From Symbiodinium natans (Eukaryota; Sar; Dinophyceae; Suessiales; Symbiodiniaceae): 64,000 bases of DNA. Numbering within the stretch: the stretch's first letter is position 1; each line of letters starts with the position of its first letter. Positions 9,730 through 20,640 of this stretch are shown here, in pieces. Where the stretch lies: the NCBI GenBank assembly GCA_905221605.1, contig CAJNDS010002652.1:230644-294643 (forward strand), given 5' to 3'. The notes beneath the pieces are model-generated. The model was not told where the DNA came from. It made no database searches and was given only the letters and a program-made list of their open reading frames with translations. The translations under genes were made by a program, and so were the position numbers.

Positions 9730-11687
9730 TCAGCTGCTAGACTCACTCGACTGGCTTGAAGAGTCCTCGACAGCCTCCTGTCCAGCTTCGCGCCGCAGCC
9801 GATGCTTGCAGTCCCGGCAAACGCTATCGATGTCCTCCAGGTTGACCTGGTCCACAAAATCCACCGAGGAGCAGTGGTAATGTTTGACATGGCAAGGACC
9901 ATTGAGGTGCAGCCGACGTAGCCCCGTTTTGGAGCTGGTAGTGATAAAATACTTGGACGCCGAAAACACCGGAGCTTCCTCCAGATCTTCTGCTGAACTG
10001 TCCGGATCCTCCAATGCAGGTGTAAAGGCGGGCCACGTCAACCCCAAGTGACGCTGGCCATCGCCGCGACGCAAGATGTCGTGCTGCCTGCGAGCCAAGC
10101 TGCCAGACGTGCCCAAGCCGTCCACATAGCTCTTGAGCATCGACAGGGCCTCGTCCTCGTGGTATTGCCCGCCAACACCCTCTAGCAAAGCTCGACACAC
10201 AGTCTCTTGCACACGGTGTACCACTTCCCTTGATGTTCGAATGTAGTCGCCAGCGCCAGAGAGCCTGCTTATGAGCCAACGCCCAAGGTAGTCGATGTCT
10301 TCCTTTCGCACACCTATAGCTGCCGCCACGGAAGCCAGAAAGTTTCTAGGTGAATGTCCAGTGTACATCCTGTAGGCTCCATCAGGAAGCAGACCTCGAT
10401 GCTCGTTGAGCCTGTAACTCCCACTGATCCGCTTGGGTGTTCCCAATCTGCTAAGGACTGACTTCATGTAAAGAGCCACACCAGAACTGTCAACACCCTT
10501 GTTGGTCGGTGCCGTCCAATCCCCATTTGCTTCCAAGACCAGAAAATCACGTGGTTGCTTGTACTTTTCCCACAGCTCAAAACCAGTCACTAACCAATCC
10601 TGTCCTGAAAGACCAACATCACGAAGATGTATACTTCTTTGCATCGTCTATCAGGACCAGTCGTCTTTGTGCGTCCCAGCCTTGCCTTGAAGCCAGAACC
10701 AGTGATCTCCATCGTCTCCGGCCGAATGGCTTGAACATCATCAGCCCGCAGCGAGGCATACACCATTAACAATACGACCCAGCCCAGAGCACGTGCATAT
10801 TCAGGTTCGCTCTCAAGGCAGACATACAGTTCTAGTGCGACAACGATGGCCACAGTAAACAGCGGGGCCTGCTTACGCTCGGGCTGGGCTGCCTCCAGAT
10901 CTGCAGTGTAGGATGCTAGCTGCGCCAACCAGGTAGGGTCTCGCGAGAGCATCTCGGCTTCCGGCACCCTCCCGGCCTGTTCCAATACAGACAATGCTGC
11001 TTGAAAGCTGGGCAAAACTGTTTTCCCACAGTCGTCATTGTATTTCTCATCCGCATACTCCAGCAATGGAACAATGCTTGATGGCCAAACCTTATGATAT
11101 GATGTCTCCAGCCAACGTGAAAAGGCCCTCCAAGAACGAAACCGATTACGCAGCGTTTTGCTACGTCTCGTCCCAAAGATGCGCTTCCAGGACCTCCCGT
11201 CATCGTTGACAGCATCCAACTGCGCCACCACTGGCAACTTGGCTTGCCGTATCACATCTGCCAGCAGCAATGTGTATTTCTCACGCTCATCACTCTCCTG
11301 TTGCGCTCTCTTAGCGGAATCCAGATTTGTCCTTGCTGCTCTGCGTCTGCGCTCCAAACCAGGCAAAAGGGACAGTGGATTCTGTCTAGCCAACTCATCA
11401 AATTCCTTGCTGACATCAGTGTGTACACTATGCACAGGTAAGGTCTCCCAAAGTCCCTGGAACGACTCTCTCCTCAGACGTTTAACGAGCTGTCCCTGTC
11501 TCCCGGCCCAGTCCACAAGAAGTTGAGCACGCTCTCGTCGTCCTTCGGCACTTATGCCTGGCAAGAAAACTTCGACCAGCTCTGCTGCTTCTGCGTCTGT
11601 GTCAAAAGCTGCCTCCAACTGCTGTGGAGTAGCGAAAGCTCCTTTTAGCTTTTGCAATTCCTGGCCCTGCAAAGCGGGCCATTCCAT
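9730..11687 (-). pseudogene. Tyrosine recombinase (integrase) of a YR retroelement, frameshifted
   Basis: Two overlapping minus frames. The first (11687-10590, 365 codons) holds a helical core-binding domain (RNRFRSWRAFSRWLE) and box I with catalytic Arg314 in YASLRADDVQAI. The second (10644-9730) holds HSPRNF (His97, Arg100), the LGRW box (120-123) and the nucleophile candidate Tyr134 in GDYIRTSREVV. Together these are the R-HxxR-W-Y set of tyrosine recombinases, which insert DNA circles without target duplication. After Tyr, a C-terminal Cys/His-containing segment (RRLHLNGPCHVKHYHC, VCRDCKHR) resembles a zinc-binding tail. A one-base shift near 10630 is needed to join the frames. Confidence 0.75.
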
Positions 11688-11889
11688 TGCTGCGCTAACT
11701 ATCCTAAGTCCTCTCTAGAGAGGAGAAACGAACCTACTAACTAAAAATTTGGGCCGTCCGACTCAACACAACAAAGCTGAAAACTGAAATCTCAAGGAGC
11801 TGACAAAATGAAGCGCATGAAAAGGGACAGACTCATGTCAAGCACAAATACTGACAAAATGGAGAAAACCATTTTTCCCTTTTTCAAAA
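11688..11889. other. Short spacer
   Basis: A/T-richer spacer between two minus-strand coding regions. No feature is evident. Confidence 0.4.
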
Positions 11890-13440
11890 CTAAGTGTGGC
11901 GCTCAGTGAACCCATCCGATGTTCCCCCCCTAGCCCTAGCTCCCACCCGACACGCTACCCCTCCAAACAGTTCCACCGGGCGGGGCCCAGTAGTGCTTGG
12001 GCCCAGACGAGGACAAAGATGCCATCCGGGTGTCAGCAGGTCCGTGGACGCAAGTCCGAGGTCGTCCTTGATGACCTGGAAGAGGACCTTGCAGAAGGTC
12101 ATGTAGGATGGGGTGTGCTCGCGTCGCACAAAGTCATTGGCTAAGCAGTGGTGGAGTGCGGACGTTATTAATGGGTGACGGCGTCGTCCCAGCAAGATGC
12201 CCTGGAAGATGTGGTCCTTCTTTGCTCCGACGGCGGTGAGGAAGTAGTCTGGCGGACCAGTGGCTGGGTTGATCCAGCCGTATTTGTGCTGTGCCTGCCT
12301 CGAGAGCGTGGATGTCCACTCATTCATGATGCAAGAAATGAGGGTCCGGTACGTCACTACAAAGCGCGTTTTGATGTCAATGTACATCCCTCCCCGAAGC
12401 CAGTGCTCTGTGTACCGCCAGACGTCAGCGCGGTGCGCTGCGTTGGTCAGTGAATGGTAAAGGCAGTGCCCTACCATGCCAGACAGCTCCTTCATGATCT
12501 CGACCTGCTTGGCGTCGTCAAAGAATTCCCTCGGGATGTTTGGGAAGCATTCCTCCATCATCTCGTGAGGACCAGGTTGTGAGTCGTGCACGTAGGTCTG
12601 GAAGACTCGAAGAGGAGGTTGAGCTGTCAGGTAGTGGCCGCCTAGCGCATATACTATCGCGGCGCTTTCTCCTGCATGTTGGGCCGCCTCAGCAAGCAGT
12701 GCACTGAGAGTGTCTGCCCGAGTCAGTGCACGGGTGGCCAGCATTTCCTTGTGCACTGTGTTCTTCACGGTATTCCAGGAGCAGCATAGCAGGACGTGGA
12801 TGCTGGGGCGTGCTCCTGGTTGGGGGGTCGTCTTCGCATCCATAGCTTGGAGGGCCGCTGCCACCACCTGGCAGATTGCCTCTCGCGCTATTTCCGGCCG
12901 AAAGTGCACTGATTTGGTGGTGTAGAGCTGCAAGTTTTCGTTGTCGAGATCCATGATGTGGAACGGGACCTCGTGGGAGCGCAGCTGGAATTCTGTGCGA
13001 TACTGCCCAATCCAGTCGTAGTTCACCTGCTTTTCCGGTCGGAGGGATCTTTCGATCGGTATCAGGCCTATGTTGATCCGATGGTTTTGGTGCTTGTTCA
13101 GGAAGGTCGCCAGTCCCTCACAGGCTGCTTTGTTGTCCCCCTCCGACATCATGAAGGCCTTGGGAAGTCGGATGGATCCGTCCGGATATGCCGATTTTAC
13201 CAAGGTCTGGCCTGCCGCTGTCACCAGGGCTTCCAAGATGCTGGGGCAGGTCTTGCCTTGCCCTGTGTAGCGCGAGGTCAGCGTGGCACCCGGACATATG
13301 ACAGCGTAGCCCGAAGCAAGGGTCCTCACGCCATAGCTCTGGTGCAACTGGGTCTCGTTGTTGTAGAGGAGGTGCTGAAAGGTGCTGTCCACCAAACACA
13401 GCACTGGCGTAGGAGACGGGGCCCTTGGCGCTGCTGCCAT
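11890..13440 (-). CDS. SGNH-hydrolase-like plus DXD glycosyltransferase-like protein
   Basis: 516 codons from an ATG at 13440. The N-terminal part has LCLVDST (Asp18-Ser19), GYAVICPGATL, SEGDNKA and VHFRPE (His179), placed like blocks I, II, III and V of SGNH hydrolases. The match is weak, since block I lacks the usual Gly-Asp-Ser. The second half has AAHRADVWRYTEHWLRGGMY followed by IDIKTRF (residues 335-360), the pattern of the glycosyltransferase sugar-binding (DXD) family, where Asp339 and Asp355 are expected. The family usually has Asp-x-Asp at the end of this motif. Here it is Asp-Ile-Lys, so the metal site may be impaired. No signal peptide is obvious. Neighbours on the same strand are a kinase-like and a deubiquitinase-like gene. 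Confidence 0.55.
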   Translation of the reverse strand: MAAAPRAPSPTPVLCLVDSTFQHLLYNNETQLHQSYGVRTLASGYAVICPGATLTSRYTGQGKTCPSILEALVTAAGQTLVKSAYPDGSIRLPKAFMMSEGDNKAACEGLATFLNKHQNHRINIGLIPIERSLRPEKQVNYDWIGQYRTEFQLRSHEVPFHIMDLDNENLQLYTTKSVHFRPEIAREAICQVVAAALQAMDAKTTPQPGARPSIHVLLCCSWNTVKNTVHKEMLATRALTRADTLSALLAEAAQHAGESAAIVYALGGHYLTAQPPLRVFQTYVHDSQPGPHEMMEECFPNIPREFFDDAKQVEIMKELSGMVGHCLYHSLTNAAHRADVWRYTEHWLRGGMYIDIKTRFVVTYRTLISCIMNEWTSTLSRQAQHKYGWINPATGPPDYFLTAVGAKKDHIFQGILLGRRRHPLITSALHHCLANDFVRREHTPSYMTFCKVLFQVIKDDLGLASTDLLTPGWHLCPRLGPSTTGPRPVELFGGVACRVGARARGGTSDGFTERHT

Positions 13441-13817
13441 TGCTGGACGGGAGAGGCTCTGTCTCAGTCTGACTCAGTCCGGAGCGCTCCTTTGGGAGAT
13501 GCAGTGCCCCTACGTGAATAAGTTGCAAAGAGTTACTTTGATGAGATGAGAGCTAGTCGTAAATGGATTGAGCTGGAGGGCTGTGATGTACTCCACGCAG
13601 GCTGTCCTCGGCAAGCTTGTGAGGAATGAATGCTCATACGGGAAAAAGTGAAAGGTGAGATTCGTGAGCTGTGTCAGCGGCTTGATAGGTTAGCTTTCTG
13701 GTCTGTACAAGTACTTGATGTACGGCTGCAGCGCAGTCTGTACTTTGGTCTGGACAGTGTCCCGTGAACGACCAAGCAGTGCTTGGCCTTTCCATCGCGA
13801 CCGAATTTGGGAGCTGT
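13441..13817. other. Intergenic spacer
   Basis: 377 bases between two minus-strand genes, presumably the 3' end of the kinase-like gene and the leader of the next. No other structure seen. Confidence 0.5.
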
Positions 13818-15575
13818 TCAGCGCGACACCTGCGAGTAGGCGAACACCGCCCATTGTAGAATGCGACGCTGTTCAGGTGGCAGCGCCGCCAGCCAGGTGC
13901 TGAGGATGACCATGTCGGCGTTGCTCATCATCGTGGAGCCGGTGTGCGTCGAAAGTGGTGGAAGAGGTGGAAGCTCGAGTTCTGGCGTGCCTGGCGCTGG
14001 AGGTGAGCTTGCGCTCGTGTCCGCCGGTGGAGGAGGAGGGTCAGCCCAGATGCCTTGTCCTCTCGACATCAACAAGTGCTCGTAGTCGAATTGGGCTGGA
14101 GCGTCTCTAACCCTCTTCTGTCCTCCTGTATTGGAGGGCACCGGGCTGGCCGTCGTTGCATGTGGTGGGCCCGATTCCATCACAAGGCGGCCGTTACTGT
14201 TCCCGTACATTTTGTTCGGGTAGACTGTCTGGTTGACCTTCAGGCAGGACTTGCCGGTAGTCTTCAGGTCACACATGAGGGTCCACCTGGCGGAAATAGC
14301 CGTGCGCTCCCAGCTGCCCGTGCCCTTGTTCTTGGAAGACTGAGCCTCCTCTACCATCCTGCCGTTGGCATTGCCGTAGAAATTGCTTCTGAGGCACTCC
14401 TGGGGAGTACGTTCAGCGTCTGTCATGGGGGGTTGGATCGTAAGCGTTGAGGTGACCGGGTTGCCGTCCTTGTCCCACAAGCTGACCTTGAGGACCAGCA
14501 TGAGATTCTTAGCGCTTTTCAGCCAGGATCCCGATGGCCACATGGAGGTGGGGTGTGCCGGGGGTGTCTCCGCCTTTGCCTGGGTAACCCACCGTCGCAT
14601 GTCATCAGCAATTTCGCTGGAGATCACTCCCGTGGGGATGTCGTCTCCCATGGTGGCCACTTGACCTGTGGTGTAGTGGAGGAGAAGTGGGAGGATCTGC
14701 TTGCTGAGCGTCAGCGAGAGGCGGTAGAGGTCGCCGTTACCCGTGCGGTATTGCGACTTGTCCACCCTTGGCGGCCGGTGAAGGTCTCCTCCTCTGACTT
14801 GCGCCCCATACCCTTCCTGTATTGAGTAGATGGCCTCTGCCGCATTGTCGCCCAAGTCAATGAGGACCCACTGTGGGCTGGTTTGGCTTATTGTTTGCGA
14901 CGACATGATGTTGCCCAGGTGGATGTCTGCATGGATGATGCCGTGCTGGTGGAGCACTGAGAGGGCGCACTGCATGTCCTCAGCAATGGTGTCGAAGAGC
15001 TCTTTCATGTGCCTCTGGTCCATTTTGTCGTACCATTGCTGCTCCTCCGCCTGGAGTGGGTTTGACGGGTATGCTGGAGTGCCGTCTTCATTCCATGCTG
15101 AGAAGGGGATTCGGGCAGGAGGACAGTGTCCTAGTGCCTCATCCTTGTCCCCCTCAGCAGTGCTGGGGATTGTCTGCAAAGTGGTTGTCGATCCTGCTCG
15201 GGCTTTTTTCCGGTAGAGGTGCTGCTTGATGCCTTCCTCGACTGTGCACAGTGTGAGCATGACCGCAGCGCCGACCTCAGTGTGCAGGATGGTCTGAAAG
15301 AGGGGGATCGTCGGAAAACGCCGTACGCGGTGAATTTCTTTTTGCATCTCGGCCTCCCGAGTCTGTTTTGCACGCTTGACGACCAGTCGATGTCCCTCCG
15401 GGGTCGGGTAGGCCAGCGTGGTCACGTACGCACTGTTGCCATGGCCAATTTGCTGGCCCATAGGTTCCGTGAGTGCCCTGGCGATAGAGCTTTTGTGTAG
15501 GGCAGTGATCCTGCCCAGCATTTCCTCATGCAGCTGGAATTGCTTGCTGCGTTGATCAGCTCCCGCCATGGCCAT
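13818..15575 (-). CDS. Atypical protein-kinase-like protein
   Basis: 585 codons from ATG 15575 (a second ATG lies two codons later). A glycine-rich loop, IGHGNSAYV, is followed by RLVVKRAK, whose Lys (about 67) would bind ATP. The catalytic loop is HADIHLGNI (Asp about 217, Asn about 222) and the metal loop is VLIDLGDNA (Asp about 240, DLG instead of DFG). HxDxHxGN is typical of atypical or small kinases (ABC1, APH or Bud32-like). The core is about 310 residues. The C-terminal 250 residues contain Pro-rich sequence and end in a short helical segment (LSTWLAALPPEQRRILQ). An insert rich in Thr/Ser lies between the lobes. The frame is intact. Confidence 0.6.
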   Translation of the reverse strand: MAMAGADQRSKQFQLHEEMLGRITALHKSSIARALTEPMGQQIGHGNSAYVTTLAYPTPEGHRLVVKRAKQTREAEMQKEIHRVRRFPTIPLFQTILHTEVGAAVMLTLCTVEEGIKQHLYRKKARAGSTTTLQTIPSTAEGDKDEALGHCPPARIPFSAWNEDGTPAYPSNPLQAEEQQWYDKMDQRHMKELFDTIAEDMQCALSVLHQHGIIHADIHLGNIMSSQTISQTSPQWVLIDLGDNAAEAIYSIQEGYGAQVRGGDLHRPPRVDKSQYRTGNGDLYRLSLTLSKQILPLLLHYTTGQVATMGDDIPTGVISSEIADDMRRWVTQAKAETPPAHPTSMWPSGSWLKSAKNLMLVLKVSLWDKDGNPVTSTLTIQPPMTDAERTPQECLRSNFYGNANGRMVEEAQSSKNKGTGSWERTAISARWTLMCDLKTTGKSCLKVNQTVYPNKMYGNSNGRLVMESGPPHATTASPVPSNTGGQKRVRDAPAQFDYEHLLMSRGQGIWADPPPPPADTSASSPPAPGTPELELPPLPPLSTHTGSTMMSNADMVILSTWLAALPPEQRRILQWAVFAYSQVSR

Positions 15576-15911
15576 TGCTGGCTGCAAAAGAGTTGAAGGG
15601 AAATGTTCCTGCCGCTGTGCCCGGACTTTTGAACATGATCTGCCACAGTAAGCGCGGGAGAGATGAAGGAAGGGAGAAGAGAGAGAAAGAGAGGCTGGAG
15701 GCAGAGGTGAATGGCATCGAATGTCTCACTAAGCTCATGGGTCAGTGTTCTCTCGCTCCCTTTTTGACTCGTTTTCTTCGAAATGTGCCAGGCTTAGAAA
15801 TCAGTTGCCTCGGCCTTGCTGCGTGGGCCAAATTAAAGAGGAACGCTCCGGTGCCTCACACAGTGTGTGTAAGCGAGCTCGGCAGTGCCGCGACTCTCAC
15901 TTGTCAATAGC
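15576..15911. other. Spacer upstream of the kinase-like gene
   Basis: Contains a purine-rich run (15660-15700). No gene supported. Confidence 0.4.
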
Positions 15912-16488
15912 TTATTTCGGTCGCCAGTGCGTTGTCGGCTGCTTCTTGGACCGCGCTTTCGGAGGAGAAGGCGGCTTCCGTGTCGGGCGTGTCAGCTGGG
16001 GGCCAGTGGCGTCCGATGTCGACTTGGTCTTTGTGGAGCTGGATTGCTTGTCGTCGACGCTTTCCAGGCTGGAAGTGGCTTGCTTAGCTGCTTGCTCAGC
16101 TTCTCGTTTGTGAGCTGCAACGTTCTGATGAAAGAGGCGCAAGTAGTACTCGTACTTTTCTGGAGGGAATTGGTTGTCGTCCACAATGAAGGGCATGACA
16201 CGTTGTAGCGTAGGCAGGGTATACTGGGCTGGGCCAAGCAGCAGTTTGCGCTGTTGCTTCGAGTAGCTTAGACGCTAGTGGCGCTGAGGCTGTCATCTTG
16301 ATCACCAGCGTGCTTTGGTGCATCAGTCTGCTTATCTGATCCTCATGAATCAGGAAGCCTCGGATGAGATCCGTCGGTGAGAGTGGATGGATTTCTCCTC
16401 CTTCATCTGTGCGAGGTAGCTGTTCCGCCCCAAATGTCCGTGCTCGCTTCTCAGCTTGTCGCTCATCCCGACGGTCTTGACTAAGCAT
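15912..16488 (-). pseudogene. Small basic-tailed protein, frameshifted
   Basis: One minus frame starts at 16488 (MLSQDRRDERQAEKRART) and runs through LIRGFLIHEDQISRLM. A second carries LLLGPAQYTLPTLQ, MPFIVDDNQFPPEKYEYYL and LFHQNVAAHKREAEQAA, then a Lys/Pro/Ser-rich tail (PPSPPKARSKKQP) to 15912. They join with a one-base shift near 16245. No family recognised. It sits between the kinase-like and USP-like genes on the same strand. Confidence 0.4.
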
Positions 16489-16692
16489 GCTGACGCTCTC
16501 TGGGCTCTCTGTGTTCTAGCTACGTCTGTTGTTCTAGTTGTTTGAGAGGCTCTGGCTGCAGTGCAAAGCCGAGGCTGCTGCAACGCTCCAGTGGTTGGGA
16601 GCGCTTACGGCTCTAGCAAAGAGTGCTTACGACTCTAAAAGAGAGGTGGGGAATTCTTACGACTCCTCACTTCTGTTGGTGCTACTCGGCCA

Positions 16693-17529
16693 CTAAAGCG
16701 TTACTATTGCAGGCACTTCCGCTCGAAAGGTGAGAAAGAAGAGGTAAGATCCGTGTCTGACTTGCCGTTGGTCTGATTCCGTAGCTCGCTGAGAGCTGCG
16801 CTGGTCATCGGTCGACTGCCAGGGCGAGGTGGGCGATGACCTCCATATAGTGCGGTAGTGGCCGCTGTGTGGGGAGTGTCCTATGTGGAAAATACAAGAC
16901 TGAACAAAAGCATGCTCTCTGCTGATAGCTCCGCCCTGTAACACTGGGATTGTGAGATCTCCATTAATAGCCGTGACTGGGTGATGGTTCTTACCTGCCC
17001 CTGTGAATCTGGCTACTGCAAGGATGGCGTGCGTCTGCTGCCCCATCAGTGCGGAGTCAGGAGGGGTTACTGACCAGGCATCTATCAAGGATTGCAGCGT
17101 GCTGCTAGTTGAATGTTGTAGCAGCATGACAATGGGGCCTCCCTCATCAGCCAGCCTTCCCGTTGCTGGGTCTACTGTTGCCCATCTGCGTGTGAGAGGG
17201 ATGTCCGAGGCTGCTGTGAGTAAGCACTGTAGGAACTCCGCTGAGTCCTGTTGTGTGCCATCGAAGCGCCATCGTGGCAGCAAATTCCTGAGCTGGAATG
17301 AGTTTACTACATTGAGGGTGGAAGGACCTACTGTACCTTCCGGGCCTCTCAGCAGGGTGTGAAGAGCTTGAAGGGAGCGCAGGTTCGGATCAATAATAGA
17401 GGTCGACAGCAGCGATAAAATTGTGGCGTTAATATAGCAGTAGTTAGAGGTATTCTTCAACTGGAGCCGTGCAAGGACTGAGAGAGCGGCAGGAGGGGAG
17501 GAGGGGGAGAAAGAGGAAGATGAGGACAT
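16693..17529 (-). CDS. Ubiquitin-specific-protease-like (peptidase C19) protein
   Basis: 278 codons from the ATG at 17529. A GTG-led frame 11 codons longer also exists. After a Ser-rich leader comes the Cys box LKNTSNYCYINATILSLL, with the nucleophile Cys at about 31. Next is QQDSAEFLQCLL, equivalent to the QQDAxEFL box, and then the His box HSPHSGHYRTIW with the catalytic His at about 224. This is compact for a USP, whose catalytic domain is usually 300 residues or more, and no zinc-binding fingers are visible. A protease of ubiquitin or a ubiquitin-like protein is the natural call. The upstream frame ends in GTGA overlapping the longer start, so they may be exons or frames of one gene. Confidence 0.65.
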   Translation of the reverse strand: MSSSSSFSPSSPPAALSVLARLQLKNTSNYCYINATILSLLSTSIIDPNLRSLQALHTLLRGPEGTVGPSTLNVVNSFQLRNLLPRWRFDGTQQDSAEFLQCLLTAASDIPLTRRWATVDPATGRLADEGGPIVMLLQHSTSSTLQSLIDAWSVTPPDSALMGQQTHAILAVARFTGAGKNHHPVTAINGDLTIPVLQGGAISREHAFVQSCIFHIGHSPHSGHYRTIWRSSPTSPWQSTDDQRSSQRATESDQRQVRHGSYLFFLTFRAEVPAIVTL

Positions 17530-17848
17530 TGAATGGGCATGAGAGAAAGAAGAGCCGCTCACTGGTTGTGACGATTCAGGTCGGTTAGATGAGAAGGAGA
17601 GAGGGGTTTGGAACTGCCCTGTTGGCTTCTTAGGTGTAGACGGGGTTGTGCTCTGCTGCTGGTGTTGTTTCTGCTCTGACGAGGCGAGCTTCTTGACTTG
17701 GTTAGAGTGTTGAGCAAGAGCTGTAGCTTGTTAGCTAGCTGTCCTATGGGTGAAAAAATTGTAGCTCCCGTCATCCTACTGTGTCTCACTGCGTCCAGTA
17801 GACACGCACCTTCCTGCAAGTGGGTCGTACCTGATTGGCCGTCTCCCT

Positions 17849-18810
<962 letters not shown>

Positions 18811-19372
18811 TCATTATTTTTCGTTCTACCAACTGCTGGAGTGTCCGACGTTTTCTGGACCCTGCAAATGGATCCTTGTGACGGGCTGCGTGGCGTTGCG
18901 TTTCGAGTGGTTGCGTATCGGATGCCACACTGACACGCTGTCCATAAGCCAGTTTGTTAACAGGGCCGCGCCGGATTACAGGCCGATTACAGCGATGACG
19001 CGCTGCTTGTGGCAAGGCCCGCGAGGCACCCCCAGCATGAACAGGCTTGTTTCTGCCGGTTGTTCCAGGCACTTTTGCAGCAGAAAACGGACGATGCCTC
19101 CGCAACTAGCACTGTTACAAGGGTAAGAGACAAACCAGAAACCTAAGCAGCAAACCAAACCCTAAATGCAGACTTCTGCACATCTGCCGGCTGCCACCAC
19201 GCACAGAGCTGCACACAGACAAGTCCGCTAGGCTGATCAACACGCCTTTGCGGAGTCCGCAGCGCTAGGTGCATAACAGGCGTGGATGTAAGAGAGCATT
19301 TAAGAAAAGGGAATTGCTGCTAAAGAACAGTTTAACACTACACCCAGCACGCTTGCCGGCCAGAACGGAACA
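18811..19372. other. No supported gene
   Basis: Non-repetitive sequence between the microsatellite and a minisatellite. Open frames are short and featureless. Confidence 0.4.
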
Positions 19373-19620
19373 AGGCCCATGATTAGGCCTCTAAAGCTGC
19401 TTCCAACAGTTGCCTGAAGGCCCAGAAGTAATTAGGCTTTTTAAACTGCTCCTGCTCAGCAGTGATTAGGCCTCTTAAACGGCTGCCTAAAACTTCTCCG
19501 GAAGGCCCAGCAGTAAGTAGACCTTTCAAACTGCTGCCTAAAACATCTCCAGAAGGCCTAGAAGTGATTAGGACCCCAAACGGCTGCCGGAGCCTTTGGC
19601 AGCAGGCCCAGAAAAAAATT
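19373..19620. repeat. Degenerate 51-bp minisatellite
   Basis: About five units, each starting GGCCCAG(A/C)AGTA followed by TTAGGCCTCTTAAACTGC-like sequence and CCTAAAAC. Units vary around 51 bp. The same family recurs, better preserved, at 37161-37605. Confidence 0.8.
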
Positions 19621-20229
19621 TGAAGAACTGCTGCTTCAACCTTCTTCGGCCAAAGTGACTGGGCCTGCCACTTTGCTGTGGGTCCCGCACCTGCTCTGTT
19701 TCACCTCTAGTGTTAAGACCCATAAGAACGGCCTACTGCGCTGCTGATGTAGTAAAGAGGCGTCGGTTCAAAAAAGCTTCTGTTTCGGGCTTTGTCGGAA
19801 AAATACTTTTAACCCTGGCCATGACATCCTGCATTTGTTGCATTTGGCAAGGATGGCATTACATTGGGCCTAACTGGGGCGTTGGAAGAACAGGCGGCAT
19901 GCTTGGCAACCCAGACCCACTGCCACCCACTATTTCTGAACCTGCGCCTAAACCTAAACCTGCAGGGGGCAGCAGCTGTGGAAAAGCGATTGCCGCTTGC
20001 GCCTGGGCCTTAAGTTAAGACCGCGCCGCCCAATCTGACCCGATGTTCCATCGCCTTCTGTCCAAACTTCATGTTGCAGCTGAGGAAATGGCGCCGAGAA
20101 AGCTGTGGAAGACTTATTTCCACATTTTCCAGTTCACGCTTGAGTTGTCGAAGATAAGGTCGCTGATCCACCTGGAGCGGAGCTGTTGGTGCACAAGCTG
20201 CTGACATTGGAGTGCTAGCACGTGTCAAA
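19621..20229. other. No supported gene
   Basis: Unique-looking sequence with short frames only. Confidence 0.4.
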
Positions 20230-20370
20230 CAACTAACCAAATGGGGGGACGGGGGGCGCCCGAACTTGAACCCAGGGCCCCCCAACCCCCCCGCTTGTTA
20301 ACCTGCGCAAGCTTGCTTCAGGCGTTCGTTCAAACCCATCCGGCGAGCATTGTGTTTGCAAGGGAGGGGG
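20230..20370. repeat. G/C-run dispersed repeat
   Basis: Contains G-runs and C-runs, then CGCTTGTTAACCTGCGCAAGC and GAGCATTGTGTTTGCAAGGG. Related blocks occur at 22570-22765 and, inverted, at 36876-37150. Confidence 0.6.
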
Positions 20371-20640
20371 CTAAAAAACCCAAACCGAAAACCCCAAAAC
20401 CCTACAAATCCCTGCCCTAAGACACCCTGAACCCTGGAAACCCCTAAACCTAAACCCTAAAAAACCCGAAACCCGAAGAACCCCTAAAACCCTAGAAATC
20501 CCAAAGGCGAAGCCCTAATAAACAGCCCTTAAACCCTACACCCAAAAAGCTCCAAAACCCTAAAACCCCCCCCCAAACCCTGAAAACCCTAAACCCTAAA
20601 CTTCTAAACCGAAAAAAAACTTAAACCCTCAACCCTGAAA
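20371..20640. repeat. Degenerate telomere-like CCCTAAA repeats
   Basis: Dense AAACCCTAAACCCTAAA-type sequence with many interruptions, the complement of TTTAGGG, the plant-type telomere repeat also reported for dinoflagellates. It is internal and degenerate, so it is interstitial telomeric DNA and not a live end. Confidence 0.8.

Noticed and set aside
20280-20340. tRNA-like cloverleaf near GTTCGTTCAAACCC
   Set aside because: No matching acceptor or anticodon stems could be built.
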